Below, one piece after another: positions 35,302 through 44,698 of a stretch of DNA of 64,000 nucleotides (positions are counted from its first letter, which is position 1; every line of letters starts with the position of its first letter). The stretch comes from G963708235 sp963708235 (GTDB lineage: Bacteria; Actinomycetota; Acidimicrobiia; Spongiisociales; UBA5794), in contig OY970200.1 in the NCBI GenBank assembly GCA_963708235.1, positions 3,224,001 to 3,288,000 on the forward strand, given 5' to 3'. The translations under genes and the position numbers were made by a program. Under the pieces are notes generated by a model, which made no database searches, was not told the DNA's origin, and saw only the letters and a list, made by a program, of their open reading frames with translations.

Positions 35302-36509
35302 CACCCGACCCCCTCACCAACACCATGCGGCACTTGACCGCCAACCGCAGCGACGGGCAGGCAGCGGTGTGGCTAGGGAGGTGGCGACGCTGGCGGCTCG
35401 TCGTCGCTGTCGTCTCCACGATTGGTGTCGGCTGGAGCGCCCTCCTCTTGTTCCTGCTTGTCGTGATCGCCTCGGTGATGGCACCGGCCCCTACCCAGGC
35501 AACCGCGCACGCCGCTGGCATCCCACCCGTCGTCCTTGCCGCCTACGTCAACGCCGAACGTGAGTCGCCCACCGTCGCCGAGGGGTGTGAGGTGGCGTGG
35601 CCGATCATCGCCGGGATCTGGAGGGTCGAGTCGATCCACGCCACCTACGGTGGCCGCACCGTCACCGACAGCGGCGTCGTCACCCCACCGCTGTACGGGG
35701 TCACGCTGGACGGCTCCACACCCGGCACCCAGATCATTGCCGACACCGACAACGGCGAACTCGACGCCGACGCCTCGTGGGACCGCGCCGTCGGACCGGC
35801 ACAGTTCCTGCCCTCGTCGTGGCGAGCCCTCGGCCAAGACGGAAACGGTGACGGAACCGCCGATCCGCAGAACGTGTACGACGCCGCCCTCGCCACCGTC
35901 GCGCACCTGTGTGTCTGGGCGCCCGGTGACTACACCCACCGTCCCGACCTCGAACGTGCCCTGTTGCGGTACAACAACCACCAGGAGTACGTCGACACGG
36001 TGATCGGGTGGATCGAGTTCTACGCCGCGTTCGCGGTCACCGACGGGGATGTCACCGCCGACGGCCAGTACGCCTTCCCGCTCCCCCGAAACTCGGTCAC
36101 CGTTGACCAGATCCGCCGCAGCCACCACGACTACCCCGCCTGGGACGCCGGTATCCCCGAAGGCACCCCGATCTACGCCGCGCACCCCGGCACCGTCACC
36201 GGCCTTTCGGTTCCGTGCGCGACGTGCCGGTGCGGGTACGGCGTGCACATCGAAGGAGCCGACCGGCACCGCTACACCTACTGCCACGGCGTATCGATCC
36301 CCGACGGCATTGCCACCGGCACCACCGTGGTGGCAGGTCAGCTGATCATGTTGTCCGGGAACACCGGGAACTCCACCGGACCCCACCTCCACTTCCAGAT
36401 CCGCAACCCCGCCGGTGACCTCGTCTGCCCTCAACCCCTGCTCGAAGCGTGGTGGAACGGCATCGGGCTCTCCCCCATCGCCGCACCCACCAGCGGCTGC
36501 ACCCACTGA
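35298..36509 (+). CDS. Lytic transglycosylase plus M23 peptidase (VirB1/TcpG-like)
   Basis: A protein of 403 aa. One N-terminal helix (~33-58) anchors the exported part. Residues ~80-230 are a transglycosylase domain (WRVES with the likely catalytic Glu, then GPAQFLPSSW). Residues ~270-395 are an M23 peptidase (PEGTPIYAAHPGTV, then GNTGNSTGPHLHF with the HxH metal ligands). Such bifunctional hydrolases open peptidoglycan for the mating channel, like Orf14/TcpG. ATGA overlap with the VirB6-like gene. Confidence 0.88.
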   Translation: MTPDPLTNTMRHLTANRSDGQAAVWLGRWRRWRLVVAVVSTIGVGWSALLLFLLVVIASVMAPAPTQATAHAAGIPPVVLAAYVNAERESPTVAEGCEVAWPIIAGIWRVESIHATYGGRTVTDSGVVTPPLYGVTLDGSTPGTQIIADTDNGELDADASWDRAVGPAQFLPSSWRALGQDGNGDGTADPQNVYDAALATVAHLCVWAPGDYTHRPDLERALLRYNNHQEYVDTVIGWIEFYAAFAVTDGDVTADGQYAFPLPRNSVTVDQIRRSHHDYPAWDAGIPEGTPIYAAHPGTVTGLSVPCATCRCGYGVHIEGADRHRYTYCHGVSIPDGIATGTTVVAGQLIMLSGNTGNSTGPHLHFQIRNPAGDLVCPQPLLEAWWNGIGLSPIAAPTSGCTH

Positions 36510-36524
36510 AAGGAACCTCCGTAC

Positions 36525-36882
36525 ATGGCTGACCCCCCTGTCGATCCCAAGGAGCTGCCTCACCCGCGAACGGCTCCTCAAAGCGCTCGGCACCGCCCGC
36601 AGCAACCTGTTCACCCCGACGGATCGCCAATCGGTACGGCACCAGGCAGCGCACCCCGACCTGGCCCTCACCGACACCGAACGCGATGTCATCTCCCGCG
36701 CACTTGTCGCCTCACCCCGGCTCCTATCCGGGTTCGCCCACCGGACACTGGAACGCTACGACGACCTGTGCGCCGGGGACCGGGCCGAAGCGCTCGACCT
36801 GTTCGCCGACATCGTCCACCACCCCCTCTTCTACGAACGCGGTCTCATCCTGCGCCCACCTCGACGCGAGATTGAACGATGA
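36525..36882 (+). CDS. Small helical protein, start frame shifted
   Basis: The well-biased frame reads CLTRERLLKALGTARSNLF ... RTLERYDDLCAGDRAEALDLFADIVHH and ends at 36882, but has no start of its own. ATG 36525 with AAGGAACC upstream is in another frame; removing one C from the C6 run at ~36573-36578... more precisely the run right after ATGGCTGA (36533-36538) joins them as MADPLSIPRSCLTRER. The protein would be ~118 aa, soluble, function unknown. The stop overlaps the next ATG, as expected for this operon. Confidence 0.55.
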
Positions 36883-37343
36883 GCACCTGTCGAGGCTGTG
36901 ACGCTCGCTGGGCGACAACGCCGCAAGGATTCTGTGTCCCGTGCCAGGACGACCTGCGGTTCATCACCCGCCCCGTCGCGCACCGCGAACAGTGGCGGCG
37001 CGCCATCGCTGGCGGATCGTCGTTCTACCAGGAGATGGCTCAGCGCGGAGTGATCGTCGTCACCGACGCCCCCGCCGACAACGCCGAGTGGATCTGCGAC
37101 TTCTGCAACGACCAGATCCCCATCACAGCCGAACACACCCTGATCCCCCTGATCGGGAGCTACGCCCTCTGCACACCGTGTGTCACCCGGTTCGACTACT
37201 GGCCCGACGCCTGGACCCACCCCGCACCCCGAGCCTGCCTCTGCGACGCATGCCAACTCCCCCTCCAACGACTCGCCCTCCGCGACCGCATCCACCAACA
37301 AGAGCGCTACCAGTCTGAACGTGGTCAGGGACTGGAACGGTGA
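36879..37343 (+). CDS. Cysteine-rich zinc-ribbon protein of the T4SS operon
   Basis: A 154-aa protein not recognised. Several CxxC knuckles: CRGC (4-7), CVPC (19-22), CDFC (73-76), CTPC (98-101) and CDAC (121-124), enough for two or more zinc ribbons. The remainder is helical and charged. It is translationally coupled to both neighbours (ATGA in, GTGA out) just upstream of the coupling protein, so it may be an adaptor between relaxosome and VirD4 or a regulator. That role is inferred from location only. Confidence 0.6.
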   Translation: MSTCRGCDARWATTPQGFCVPCQDDLRFITRPVAHREQWRRAIAGGSSFYQEMAQRGVIVVTDAPADNAEWICDFCNDQIPITAEHTLIPLIGSYALCTPCVTRFDYWPDAWTHPAPRACLCDACQLPLQRLALRDRIHQQERYQSERGQGLER

Positions 37344-39019
37344 CCGGACCCGCCGCGCCGGGCATCGACGCCGACAAGGCACTCACCATCGTCGCCGGTG
37401 TAGTTGCCGCAGCATGCCTGCTGGTGTGGGCCGCGACGCAGGTCACGGTCCGGTTCGCCAGCGGCGAATGGCATGACACGCCGCTCGTCGAGGCACCACG
37501 CCTCGCCCTCCACGTCATCCTCTACCCGGACCAGCCCGCCGCCCATGATGTGGTCGAGCCGACCGTGTTCTACGCCACGCTGGCGGTCCTCGCCGTCGTG
37601 ACCTGCGCCGTCTGTGCCGTGGTGTGGCGTGCCGTACGCGACCGGGCACGAAACGACGACGGTGACGACGCCCGGTGGGCCAAGCCCCGCGACCTCAAAC
37701 CCCTTCTGGTCCGGCGACCCCAGCCAGGGCGACTCACGCTCGGGACGGTCGAGCGCCGGTTGATCGCCACCGAACAGCAGCATTCGGTGTGCATCATCGG
37801 ACCCACCGGCACCGGCAAGACCACCGGGTTCGCCATCCCCGCAATCTCCGAATGGGACGGACCGGTCGTCGCTACCACCATCAAAGGCGACCTCCTCCAA
37901 CCCACCATGGAGCGCCGCTCCCACCAGGGCAACGTGTGGGTCTACGACCCCACCGCAGTCACCGGCCGACCCGCCACAGGATGGTCACCCCTCGACGCCT
38001 GTCATGACTGGCAAGGAGCGCTCCGAATGGGAGCGTGGCTCGTGTCCACCGCCCGGGCCGGCGACCGCGGCGGGCTACAAGACGCCGACTTCTGGTACGC
38101 CGTCGCTCAAAAACTTCTCGCCCCACTGTTGTACGGCGCCGCCGTGTCCGGCAAGACCATGCGCGACGTGGTCCGCTGGGTCGACCTCCAAGACGAAACG
38201 GAACCGCTCCAGGCGCTGTTCACCACCGGTGAAGCCGACCCGATCCAGGCGTTCAACGCCACCGAGAACCGCGAGGAACGCACCCGATCCTCCGCCTACA
38301 CCACCGCCGAGACGGTGTTGGCTGCGTTCGCTGACCCCGGTGTCCTCGACGCCACCACCAACCCCACCAGGATCACACCCGCACAGCTCCTCGACGGCGG
38401 GAACCACACCCTCTACGTGTGCGGCCCGCTCGATGAGCAGGCCCGCCTCCGACCCCTCTACACCGCCCTCATCGAAGAGATGATCTCCGCCATCTACCGC
38501 CGCGCCGCACGCCCCGACACCATGCTCACCAAACCGCTCCTCTTGGTCCTCGACGAAGCCGCCAACATCGCACCCCTCCCCGACCTCGCCCAACTCGCCG
38601 CCACCGCCCGCGGCGTCGGAATCCAACTCGTCACCGTATGGCAAGACTTCGCACAGATCCAGGCTCGGTACGGGACGTTCGCCCCGACCGTGATCAACAA
38701 CCACCGCGCCAAGGTCGTCCTCTCCGGTGTCTCCGACCCCCCAACTTTGGACTATGTCACACGCCTGATCGGAGACGAACGCGTCACCGAGACCTCGATC
38801 GCACGGGAAGGCGGCGGCTCGGTGCGCTCCACCACCGAATCCACCCGGCAACGGCCACTCGCCTCCATCGGAGCACTACGACAAGCCCCCATCGGAACCG
38901 GCGTGCTCGTGTACGGCAACCTCCACCCCGCCCGCATCAAGCTACGCCGACCCCGCCAGCGCATCCCACGACACACGGATACCGCCAGACAGCCCGACCT
39001 GTTCACGAACCAGATCTAG
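37340..39019 (+). CDS. VirD4/TraG-type T4SS coupling protein
   Basis: A protein of 559 aa. Two N-terminal helices (~14-36 and ~78-98), then the hexameric motor domain with Walker A GPTGTGKTT (~153), TTIKGDL, and Walker B LLLVLDEAAN (~400), followed by VWQDFAQI. It links the relaxase-DNA complex to the channel. GTG start in a GTGA overlap. It is the last gene of the plus-strand transfer operon, and a 16-bp palindrome follows at 39175. Confidence 0.88.
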   Translation: MTGPAAPGIDADKALTIVAGVVAAACLLVWAATQVTVRFASGEWHDTPLVEAPRLALHVILYPDQPAAHDVVEPTVFYATLAVLAVVTCAVCAVVWRAVRDRARNDDGDDARWAKPRDLKPLLVRRPQPGRLTLGTVERRLIATEQQHSVCIIGPTGTGKTTGFAIPAISEWDGPVVATTIKGDLLQPTMERRSHQGNVWVYDPTAVTGRPATGWSPLDACHDWQGALRMGAWLVSTARAGDRGGLQDADFWYAVAQKLLAPLLYGAAVSGKTMRDVVRWVDLQDETEPLQALFTTGEADPIQAFNATENREERTRSSAYTTAETVLAAFADPGVLDATTNPTRITPAQLLDGGNHTLYVCGPLDEQARLRPLYTALIEEMISAIYRRAARPDTMLTKPLLLVLDEAANIAPLPDLAQLAATARGVGIQLVTVWQDFAQIQARYGTFAPTVINNHRAKVVLSGVSDPPTLDYVTRLIGDERVTETSIAREGGGSVRSTTESTRQRPLASIGALRQAPIGTGVLVYGNLHPARIKLRRPRQRIPRHTDTARQPDLFTNQI

Positions 39020-39174
39020 AGCCGACGCTGGTGAAGCTGCACCTGGTGTTCAGCGACATCGACCCGCCACCCAGACCGGTGGAACGTCTACGACGACCTT
39101 CACCACCTCCTAGTCCCCCGCGGTCCCCCTGATCCGGTTTCATCCATGAGGCCCCGGGAGGCGGGGCTGACCGC

Positions 39175-39190
39175 GACCGGCGCGCCGGTC
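39175..39190. terminator. Palindrome between convergent coupling-protein and Shedu genes
   Basis: GACCGGCGCGCCGGTC is a perfect 16-bp palindrome, extended by CTGACC upstream and GGTCAG at its end. It lies 156 bp after the coupling-protein stop and just beyond the Shedu stop, so it may serve both strands. Confidence 0.45.
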
Positions 39191-39198
39191 AGAAGGGC

Positions 39199-40512
39199 TC
39201 ATTTCCGTCCCGGGGGGGACGACTCGTCCGCTCCCTCCCACGGCGACAGCCCCTCTACTGGCGGCGCGTCGTCCTCACTCAGCTCCGCCGATTGTTCTGC
39301 GAGCGCGACGCTCCACTCGGCTCTGGCCAACAGCTCGTCGAATGTGATGATCTCGGGTTCGGCGAGCTGGCGTCGGTAGAGCTCAAACGATCGAACCTTG
39401 TCGACGTGATCTCCCCCGCCCTCGCCGATCAGCTGCTTGAGGTTGCCTACGACCAGATACGAGCGGGGCCGTACCAAGTAGGTGAACTGCCCGGGGATCT
39501 CGCTGCCGTCGTCTGCGACGGTGGCTATCCGCTCGCCGATGTGGTGCACGGCTCGATGAACGGTGCCGTGAACCTGTGCGACCGCTCCGGTCAGCTCGGC
39601 TGACGGCGCCCAGCACCCGGAGCGGTACTCCCCACCCGCGAGGAGGTCGGTTCGGTGAGTCTTGATCTCAGCGAGGACCATGGACCGGATTCGACCAGTC
39701 GTCTGGAGGACCGCATCGGACCGCTTGCCGGCACCGGCAATTGAGGAACCGACAATCACCTGCTCGAGCTTCTGTTCGTCCCAACCGGTCAGGAACAGGG
39801 AGCCGAGGCTGTGGCCGAACACCCAGGGGTTCACCTCGAAGAACCGTTGCCACACGCTCTCCGGCCCGGAAGCTTGCCTAGCCCGCTCATCGAAGTAGGC
39901 ATCGTCCTCAAGAAGACAGCGGAACTCGGCTACTGCGAGTCGCCGCGCCTGAAGAGCGATGACATCCCTGGCGTTCTCGTCGCCTTCGATGAGACGTCGG
40001 ATCCGATTCTCGTCCGATCGGTAGACGCGCTGGAGGGCAGCCGGGTCGGAGAAGAAGTCCCGCAGGACATCATCATCGACGTGCACCGTCTGGCCGCCTT
40101 CGACGGCGATCGAGTCGATTGACTTGAGGAGGTCGAGCAACTTGCCGACATCCGGCTGCTTGAGGTTGAGCAGGACTTGGACAGCTCCGCCCTTGCCGGA
40201 TCCCGGCACGCGCTGGATCCAGAGTTCCTTGACGTTCCCCGGTTCGCGAGCGACCAGTAACTTGACCTGGTAGCGCCCGGCCGGCGTCGTACGAATGACC
40301 CATTCGGATCCATCATCTGATTGCACAACCTTTGACTCAGAATCCGGATCGAACACCTTGTAGATGAAACGCGCGGGAGTTCCGTCGTCGGCGGAATTGG
40401 TCCGCTTGAGATCGAAGGACCGCGACGCGTAGGTGCGGCTGGCGAGTCGACCCTGTGCGTACGTCGTCTCATCCGCATCCTCCTTGGAGTCATCCCCCGA
40501 CTCGGCAGCCAT
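39199..40512 (-). CDS. sduA: Shedu-type (SduA/DUF4263) antiphage nuclease
   Basis: A protein of 437 aa. The C-terminal half (~215-400) is a DUF4263 domain: RFFEVNPWVFGH, KRSDAVLQTTGR, then MVLAEIKTH, giving the D...ExK catalytic core of a PD-(D/E)xK nuclease, and the typical GQFTYLVRPRSYLVVG strand. The N-terminal half is a variable Shedu sensor-like region. SduA alone gives antiphage defence in known systems. Here the ATG overlaps the HsdR stop, making it the last gene of a type I R-M operon, which is unusual. Confidence 0.8.
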   Translation of the reverse strand: MAAESGDDSKEDADETTYAQGRLASRTYASRSFDLKRTNSADDGTPARFIYKVFDPDSESKVVQSDDGSEWVIRTTPAGRYQVKLLVAREPGNVKELWIQRVPGSGKGGAVQVLLNLKQPDVGKLLDLLKSIDSIAVEGGQTVHVDDDVLRDFFSDPAALQRVYRSDENRIRRLIEGDENARDVIALQARRLAVAEFRCLLEDDAYFDERARQASGPESVWQRFFEVNPWVFGHSLGSLFLTGWDEQKLEQVIVGSSIAGAGKRSDAVLQTTGRIRSMVLAEIKTHRTDLLAGGEYRSGCWAPSAELTGAVAQVHGTVHRAVHHIGERIATVADDGSEIPGQFTYLVRPRSYLVVGNLKQLIGEGGGDHVDKVRSFELYRRQLAEPEIITFDELLARAEWSVALAEQSAELSEDDAPPVEGLSPWEGADESSPPGRK

Positions 40513-43500
40513 CAGCTGAGCCCGAGGAAGCGGTCGAAGAAGTCGCCGAGCTTGGCCAGCACGGTTCCCTTCTTGGCGGCGTGGCCGCCAGCCTGTCCGA
40601 AGCGGGAGACCGGCGGGAGGACCTTGGTGATCGCGGTGCCAGCCGATTGGACTGCACCGTCCCGAAAGGCTGCATCTACGAAGTCACGGGTGGCCTCCGG
40701 GTCAAGGCCCTCCTCGACGATGATGCGGTCGAGCTCTTCGGCGCGCTTCGCCGCGACGAACGCGGTCCACGCCGCGTCGACCTCGGCGCTGACGGACAGC
40801 GACTCCACGAACGCCTGAATGAGGTCCTTCTTGTTGCGGAGCGAGGGGCTCGAGTCGACGGCCCGATCGATGGCAGCGCGGATCTCCTTGTCCTCGCCGT
40901 CACCCCGCGCATCGCGGTAGCGCTCGACGAGCATCAAGATGTAGTCGACGTTGATCTCGACCTGCTTGATCAGCTCGATCTCGAAGACGACCTCCTCGTG
41001 GATCGGCTCCTTCTCGGCGTCGCGCTCGGTGCGGAACTCCTGGTACAGGTTGAGGTAGACGCTCTGATAGTCCTGCATCTCCCGGGGGGTGAGGATCTCG
41101 TTGCCGGCGAAGTCGTCGAAGGAACCGAGGATGTTCCGGAGCCGGAGGATGGCGCCGAACAGCGCGATGAATGCCTTCTGGGCTGCCTCCCCGACGATGC
41201 GCTGCCCGAGGGGGAACCCGGCCTGGAGCTCCGCGACCCGCTCGGCGTACTCGTTGTAGTACTCCGCATATGGCTCGAGGAGCACGATCCCGCGGGCATC
41301 CTCGTTGCCGAACAGCGAAATGGCATCGTTGGTCTCCTGCTCCAGGTCCCGGAAGCTGACAATGTTCCCGAACGTCTTCACAGAGTTGAGGATCCGGTTC
41401 GTCCGTGAGTAGGCCTGGACGAGGCCGTGGGCCCGCAGGTTCTTGTCGACCCAGAGCGTGTTGAGCGTCGTGGCGTCGAATCCGGTGAGGAACATGTTGA
41501 CGACGATCACGAGGTCGATCTCGCGGCGCTTGATACGCAGCGACAAGTCCTTGTAGTAGTTCTGGAACTTGTCGGCGGTCGTGTCGAAGCTGGTGCCGAA
41601 CAGATCGTTGTAGTCCTCGATGGCGTGATCGAGGAACTCTCGGGCGTCGGCGCCGAGGCCCTCGGTCTCGAACTCCTCCTCGGGCAGCAGGTCGTCCTCG
41701 GCCTCATTGGGGGCGAAGCTGTAGATGAGGCCGACCTTCAGGCGTTGGTCCGACGGGAGGTCCCGTTGCTGGAGGGAGAACTGGTTGTAGTAGCGTCGGG
41801 CAGCGTCGATCGACGCGGTGGCCAGAAGGGAGTTGAAGCCCCGCATGCGCTTGCCGGCAACGCTGTAATGCGAGGCGCGCTTCGTCTTCTGGTCGAAGTG
41901 CTCGCAGATATAGGCGACGATCTGCTCGATGCGCTCAGGCGCCAGCAATGCGCTTTCCCTGTCGATCGCACTGACCTGCTTGTCGGCGATCGACTCGGGC
42001 ATCTTCACCGTGTTCACATAGTCGATACGGAACGGCAGCACGTTCTTGTCGGTGATGGCATCGACGATCGTGTAGGTGTGCAGCTTGTCGCCGAACGCCT
42101 GCTCAGTCGTCCGTAGCTGCGGGTTGCCCCCGCTCGCCGAGTTGGCGGCGAAGATCGGCGTGCCGGTGAACCCGAAGAGGTGGTAGCGGCGGAACGCCTT
42201 GGTGATCGCGGTGTGCATGTCGCCGAACTGTGATCGGTGGCACTCGTCGAAGATGATCACCACGTGGCCGTCGTAGATCGCGTGGCCCTTGTTGGCGGCG
42301 ATGAAGGTGCTGAGCTTCTGGATCGTGGTGACGATGATCCGGGCTGCCGGGTCCTCCAGCTGCTGCTTGAGGATACGGGTCGAGGTGTTGGAGGTGGCCG
42401 CTCCCTTCTGGAAGCGGTCGTACTCCTGCATGGTCTGGTAGTCGAGGTCCTTGCGGTCAACCACGAACAGCACCTTCTCGACCCCGGCGAGCTTGCTGGC
42501 GAGCTGGGCAGCCTTGAAGCTGGTGAGCGTCTTGCCGGATCCAGTGGTGTGCCAGACGTAACCGCCGCCGGCGACGGTGCCCCACCGCTTGTAGTTGGAG
42601 GCCACCTCGATGCGTCGCAGGATCTGCTCGCTCGCCACGATCTGGTACGGGCGCATCACCAGCAGCATCTGATCGGCGGTCAGCACGCAGTACCGGGTGA
42701 GGATGTTTAGCAGCGTGTGCTTGGCGAAGAACGTCTTGGCGAAGCCGCTCAGGTCCTCAATCGGCTTGTTCGTGGCGTCGGCCCACCAGCTCGTGAACGC
42801 GAAGCTGTTCGACGTCTTGCGCGCCCGCTTGGCGCCCGCCCGCTCACCGAGGTGCTGGGCCCGGACCGTGTTGCTGTAGTACTTGGTCAACGTGCCGTTG
42901 CTGATCACGAATAGCTGCACGTACTCGAACAGCCCCAACCCGGCCCAGAAGCTGTCGCGCTGGTACCGGTCGATCTGATTGAACGCCTCGCGGATGTCGA
43001 CACCGCGGCGCTTGAGCTCGACATGCACCATCGGTAGGCCGTTGACGAGGACGGTGACGTCGTAGCGGTTCGCGTAGTTGCCCTCGGTCTCGTACTGGTT
43101 GATGACTTGGAGCCGGTTGTTGTGGATGTTCGCCTTGTCGATCAGCACGACGTTCTTGGTCGACCCGTCGTCGCGCCGCAGGAGCTGGACGTGGTCCTCC
43201 TGGATGCGGATCGTCTTCTCGACGACGCCGTCTCTGTCTCCGGCAATCCGCTCACGGAAGAACCGCTCCCATTCGGCGTCTGAGAACGCGATGCCGTTCA
43301 GCGCTTCGAGCTGGACGCGCAGGTTGGTGACGAGACCCTCCTCGCTGGTGAGTGTCAGGTAGTCGTAGGCCTGCTCGCCGAGGATCTCGATCAGGGCGCG
43401 CTCTAGGGCGGCCTCCGACTGGTAGCCGCCTTCTTGCGACGGGTCGGCGACGAACTCGGCGACGACGGTGCTCTCGGAGCTGACTGCTATCGGCTCGTAA

Positions 43501-43523
43501 CGAGGGACAGCCCCGTCGGTCAC
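40512..43523 (-). CDS. hsdR: Type I restriction enzyme, R subunit
   Basis: A protein of 1003 aa. An N-terminal PD-(D/E)xK nuclease (NRYDVTVLVNGLPMVHVELKRRG, ~150-175), SF2 helicase motor with HTTGSGKTLTS (~325-335) and FDECHRSQ (DEAD-like motif II, ~425), GFTGTPI motif III, and a C-terminal HsdM-interaction helical region. It translocates DNA and cuts at a distance when its site is unmethylated. GTG start (43521-43523) overlaps HsdS. Similar in layout to EcoR124-type HsdR, near normal length. Confidence 0.93.
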   Translation of the reverse strand: MTDGAVPRYEPIAVSSESTVVAEFVADPSQEGGYQSEAALERALIEILGEQAYDYLTLTSEEGLVTNLRVQLEALNGIAFSDAEWERFFRERIAGDRDGVVEKTIRIQEDHVQLLRRDDGSTKNVVLIDKANIHNNRLQVINQYETEGNYANRYDVTVLVNGLPMVHVELKRRGVDIREAFNQIDRYQRDSFWAGLGLFEYVQLFVISNGTLTKYYSNTVRAQHLGERAGAKRARKTSNSFAFTSWWADATNKPIEDLSGFAKTFFAKHTLLNILTRYCVLTADQMLLVMRPYQIVASEQILRRIEVASNYKRWGTVAGGGYVWHTTGSGKTLTSFKAAQLASKLAGVEKVLFVVDRKDLDYQTMQEYDRFQKGAATSNTSTRILKQQLEDPAARIIVTTIQKLSTFIAANKGHAIYDGHVVIIFDECHRSQFGDMHTAITKAFRRYHLFGFTGTPIFAANSASGGNPQLRTTEQAFGDKLHTYTIVDAITDKNVLPFRIDYVNTVKMPESIADKQVSAIDRESALLAPERIEQIVAYICEHFDQKTKRASHYSVAGKRMRGFNSLLATASIDAARRYYNQFSLQQRDLPSDQRLKVGLIYSFAPNEAEDDLLPEEEFETEGLGADAREFLDHAIEDYNDLFGTSFDTTADKFQNYYKDLSLRIKRREIDLVIVVNMFLTGFDATTLNTLWVDKNLRAHGLVQAYSRTNRILNSVKTFGNIVSFRDLEQETNDAISLFGNEDARGIVLLEPYAEYYNEYAERVAELQAGFPLGQRIVGEAAQKAFIALFGAILRLRNILGSFDDFAGNEILTPREMQDYQSVYLNLYQEFRTERDAEKEPIHEEVVFEIELIKQVEINVDYILMLVERYRDARGDGEDKEIRAAIDRAVDSSPSLRNKKDLIQAFVESLSVSAEVDAAWTAFVAAKRAEELDRIIVEEGLDPEATRDFVDAAFRDGAVQSAGTAITKVLPPVSRFGQAGGHAAKKGTVLAKLGDFFDRFLGLS

Positions 43524-44698
43524 CCAGCCTCCTCGAAGGCGAGCAGCCGGTCCCGGTAGTACTCGTACTGAGCCCGCCGAGCCTTCAGCTCTGCCGGCAG
43601 ACCAACCGCCGGGTCATTCACCAAGGCGTCGAACTTGTCGAGGGTCGAGACGATTCGCTCCTGCTCGGACATGGACGGGACCGGAATGCGAACCTGTTTG
43701 ATGCCGCTCAACGACAGTCGCTTCACCTTGGCCCGGGCGACATATCGACTCTTCTCGATGTGGAATGCAGCAGTCTGGAGCCAATACGCCACGAACACTG
43801 GATTCATCGAGTGTCGGAAGCCGTAGCAGCCATCGTGGATTGCCACTGGCGTTCCTCCGAGCCACGCGGTGGCCTTTCCGACATCCTCAACGGTCTCCCC
43901 GACCTCGGCGATCACGACGTCGCCCGGCTGTGCAAAGCGCAGATTTGGCTCCAGGTCGACGCGCACATGAGTCACGGCTTCGGTGGTCGAGGTGCCGTAC
44001 TCGGTGTAGAGCTCTCCGTAGTGGATCGCGGGCAGGCCGTTGGCAACGTAGTCAGCCTTGACGAAGCGACGGCCACGATAGATCTCACCCACCTCGCCCA
44101 AGGTCATCCACTTGACCTCCCCCCGCTCGTCAGGGAATGTCATCAGCGAGTCGCGGTAGTGCGCGTACTGGCGGCGTCGGGCTTCCAGCTCCGCATCCAG
44201 CTCCGCTTCCAGCTGCCGGAACAAGTCTAAAACTCGGACGATCTCATGCTGGACCTCGATCGGCGGCACGGGGATGCGGAAGTGGGAGTACGTCGAGATC
44301 CACTGTCTGGCGTGATCCTTAGGTGAGTAACGAATCAGCTGCATGGCGTACCAGACGAATCTCATCGTCGTCGGCGCCCCCGGGCGCAGGGTCAGCATCT
44401 TCATGGCTGAGGACTTCGCCTTGAACGGGAAGTAGACCCATTTGAAGGCTGTGGTGAAGTCGTCGAAGATTACAACTGGGCTGTTCGGCGTGGCCGCGTA
44501 GATCCCATCGACCTCGTTGGTGTGGCCCAGGACGAATGTTTGACCCGCCGTCAGCACCGGAGTCGAGTATTCATCGCGGTAAGCGGTCGAGGTCACGAGG
44601 TACTTCGTCGGCTGCTCATAGGCCAGCAGTTCCCCGAGGGTTTGGTACTCGACACCGTTCGGGCAGTGTTGGCGGATGAGGTCGTCGATGTGGCTCAC
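43520..44698 (-). CDS. hsdS: Type I specificity subunit with two target-recognition domains
   Basis: A protein of 392 aa. Two TRDs (~15-150 and ~205-345), each followed by a conserved coiled-coil spacer (IEVQHEIVRVLDLFRQLEAELDAELEARR and SEQERIVSTLDKFDALVN...ELKARR). It sets the bipartite recognition site and binds two HsdM. GTG at 44696-44698 overlaps the Mrr-like stop; the frame is open upstream to 45271 but that part is antisense noise. Confidence 0.88.
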   Translation of the reverse strand: MSHIDDLIRQHCPNGVEYQTLGELLAYEQPTKYLVTSTAYRDEYSTPVLTAGQTFVLGHTNEVDGIYAATPNSPVVIFDDFTTAFKWVYFPFKAKSSAMKMLTLRPGAPTTMRFVWYAMQLIRYSPKDHARQWISTYSHFRIPVPPIEVQHEIVRVLDLFRQLEAELDAELEARRRQYAHYRDSLMTFPDERGEVKWMTLGEVGEIYRGRRFVKADYVANGLPAIHYGELYTEYGTSTTEAVTHVRVDLEPNLRFAQPGDVVIAEVGETVEDVGKATAWLGGTPVAIHDGCYGFRHSMNPVFVAYWLQTAAFHIEKSRYVARAKVKRLSLSGIKQVRIPVPSMSEQERIVSTLDKFDALVNDPAVGLPAELKARRAQYEYYRDRLLAFEEAG

